Shown here: positions 13,070 through 14,385 of the stretch, one piece after another
How the letters are laid out: the number at the start of each line of letters is the position of its first letter
How positions within the stretch are numbered: the stretch's first letter is position 1
Assembly: GCA_039800205.1 (NCBI GenBank)
Contig: JBDLRB010000221.1
Location: 1-14,385 of the forward strand
Direction: 5' to 3'
Length of the DNA stretch: 14,385 nt
From: SYIM01 sp039800205
GTDB taxonomy: Bacteria > Pseudomonadota > Gammaproteobacteria > Burkholderiales > Burkholderiaceae_E
Program-made: the position numbers and the translations under genes
The notes under the pieces: generated by a model
What the model was told of the DNA's origin: nothing
Databases searched by the model: none
What the model saw: the letters and a program-made list of their open reading frames with translations, nothing else

Positions 13070-14353
13070 ATGCCGGCACTGTTCATTCCCGAAAAGGTTG
13101 AAGGTTTGAAAGGCCTGGACGCGATCATCGGTACGAGTGGTTCGGTGGAGGCCATCCGCTCCTTGATCCGGGCGGTGGCGCGCTCGGCATCCACCGTCCT
13201 GATTCTCGGCGAAAGTGGGACGGGGAAAGAGCTCGTCGCTCGAGCGCTCCACGATCTCTCGGATCGTAGGGGATCCAATTTCGTTCCGATCAACTGTGCG
13301 GCCATCCCAAAGGAACTGATCGAGAGCGAGTTGTTTGGCCATCGCAAAGGGGCCTTCACCGGCGCTTTGGCGGACCGCATCGGGCGATTCGAACTCGCAC
13401 ACGGAGGCACGCTTTTCCTGGACGAAATTGGCGACCTTGCACTCGACATGCAGGTCAAGTTACTTCGGGTTCTCCAGGAAAGAGCGATCGATCCAATCGG
13501 TTCCAGCCGGCCCGTTCCGATTGATGTCCGGATCGTTGCAGCCACGCACCGGGATATCGAAGGCGAGATCGCCTCCGGGCACTTTCGTCAGGACCTGTTC
13601 TATCGATTGAACGTCCTGCCGATCGAAATGCCGCCCTTGCGTGCCCGGATTGAAGACGTTCCCGCATTGACCGATCACTTCGCACGACGGCTCGCCCCAA
13701 CAGGTCAGGGACCGATTCGCCTCACCGACGAGTTGGCGCACGTTTTCCAGTGTTACGACTGGCCGGGGAATATCCGCGAGTTGTCGAACCTGATTGACCG
13801 GCTGACGGTCCTCTACCCTGGCTCGCGCCTGTCACTGGCCGCGGTCCCCCTGAGCATGCTGCCGCGAGGGATGCGCCCCTTCGCCGAACACATGCTCTCC
13901 ATCCGCGAATCGCGTAGCGGAGAATCCGAGGAGCTCGCTTTACCGTCGGCACCCGACCTGCAACCCGCCACCGGCGTGCCGGCGGCTGATCTGGATGAGC
14001 TCCTCGAGCCGGAAGTCCATCGCTCCCACTCTGCCCTGAGTCTTCAGGTCGGGGAAGCCCTTGCCTTGGAGGCCCCCTCAGACGCCATCGTTCCGGTCGG
14101 AGTGAAATCGGTTGAAGAGATTGTGATGATGGTCGAAGAATCATCCTCGACCGCCCTGAGCCCAGCCGGTCAGACTGAACTGCCCGATGAGGGATTACAT
14201 CTCAAGGAGCATCTTGCGGAGATCGAGCGAACCCTGATCGTTCAGGCCCTTGCGCGATCGGATGGAAATATCTCTCAGACAGCAAGACTGCTCCGGCTCC
14301 AACGCACGACCTTGATCGAGAAGATCAACAAATACGGCTTACGGGCCGAGTAA
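13070..14353 (+). CDS. fleQ: FleQ/FlrA-type sigma-54 flagellar activator lacking a receiver domain
   Basis: 427 residues. The sigma-54 AAA+ domain (about 18-255) is intact: Walker A GESGTGKE (47-54), sigma-54 contact loop GAFTGA (94-99), Walker B LFLDEIGD (115-122), arginine-finger region HFRQDLFYRL (171-180) and WPGNIREL (231-238). The C-terminal Fis-type helix-turn-helix (about 398-423, ISQTARLLRLQRTTLIEKIN) and the lead-in LPDEGLHLKEHLAEIE closely resemble FleQ. FleQ has about 490 residues with a 120-140 residue N-terminal receiver-like domain; here only about 18 residues precede AAA+. A long acidic linker (about 268-370) separates AAA+ from the DNA-binding domain. The ATG at 13070 is preferred; a TTG at 13052 would add six residues. 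It most likely drives the sigma-54 promoters in this window. Confidence 0.9.
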   Translation: MPALFIPEKVEGLKGLDAIIGTSGSVEAIRSLIRAVARSASTVLILGESGTGKELVARALHDLSDRRGSNFVPINCAAIPKELIESELFGHRKGAFTGALADRIGRFELAHGGTLFLDEIGDLALDMQVKLLRVLQERAIDPIGSSRPVPIDVRIVAATHRDIEGEIASGHFRQDLFYRLNVLPIEMPPLRARIEDVPALTDHFARRLAPTGQGPIRLTDELAHVFQCYDWPGNIRELSNLIDRLTVLYPGSRLSLAAVPLSMLPRGMRPFAEHMLSIRESRSGESEELALPSAPDLQPATGVPAADLDELLEPEVHRSHSALSLQVGEALALEAPSDAIVPVGVKSVEEIVMMVEESSSTALSPAGQTELPDEGLHLKEHLAEIERTLIVQALARSDGNISQTARLLRLQRTTLIEKINKYGLRAE

Positions 14354-14385
14354 GGACTCAGCGCCGAGCTGCTCCGGCACCGGGC

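Noticed and set aside
12544..13545. Long minus-strand open frame (333 codons) opposite the activator and flgP region
   Set aside because: It is an antisense shadow in high-G+C DNA: it covers both the AAA+ core on the other strand and part of flgP in another frame, and its composition is Arg/Ser/Pro-rich with no recognisable domain.
14354..14385. Short GCCG...CGGC stem after the activator stop as a terminator
   Set aside because: It has a four-base stem and no T-run, and the window ends before it can be judged.

Overview
The window is a flagellar gene cluster from a high-G+C bacterium (about 60% by eye), almost certainly a gammaproteobacterium. The evidence is the combination of FlgP (LPP20 family) and FlgT, proteins of the extra outer-membrane disk known from Vibrio-type polar flagella, with a FleQ/FlrA-type sigma-54 activator, an flgA-flgM-flgN block and sigma-54 and sigma-28 type promoters. 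I cannot name the genus. I saw no mobile elements, tRNA or rRNA genes, CRISPR arrays, or intergenic gaps above 300 bases.

Layout. Bases 1-5728, minus strand: rod and hook genes read flgB, flgC, flgD, flgE, flgF, with flgF cut by the left edge. A near-perfect sigma-54 promoter (5799-5814) precedes flgB. Bases 5910-7049, minus: a LysM plus lysozyme-fold enzyme with no Sec signal. Bases 7165-9137, plus: flgA, then flgM and flgN, with a sigma-28-like promoter before flgM. Bases 9152-12887, minus: flgP, flgT, a secreted LysM protein, a FliK-like protein and a stand-alone FlhB C-terminal domain, packed as one apparent operon. Bases 13070-14353, plus: a FleQ-type sigma-54 activator without a receiver domain.

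How it fits together. The activator and sigma-54 would drive the rod/hook operon, the lysozyme-like gene and possibly flgA. FlgM would hold sigma-28 until the hook-basal body is complete, and flgMN itself appears to use sigma-28. FlgB, FlgC and FlgF build the rod; FlgD and FlgE build the hook; FlgA chaperones the P ring; FlgN escorts hook-filament junction proteins; FlgT and FlgP form outer rings; the FliK-like and FlhB-C proteins belong to the export specificity switch.

Departures from the textbook set: a 1138-residue FlgE with a roughly 700-residue insert; an FlgA whose SAF region is tandemly triplicated with a period of about 63 residues; a receiver-less FleQ; a leaderless lysozyme-like enzyme with a CX6C pair at its active-site region; and two opposing sigma-54-like promoters sharing one TGCA core between that enzyme and flgA.
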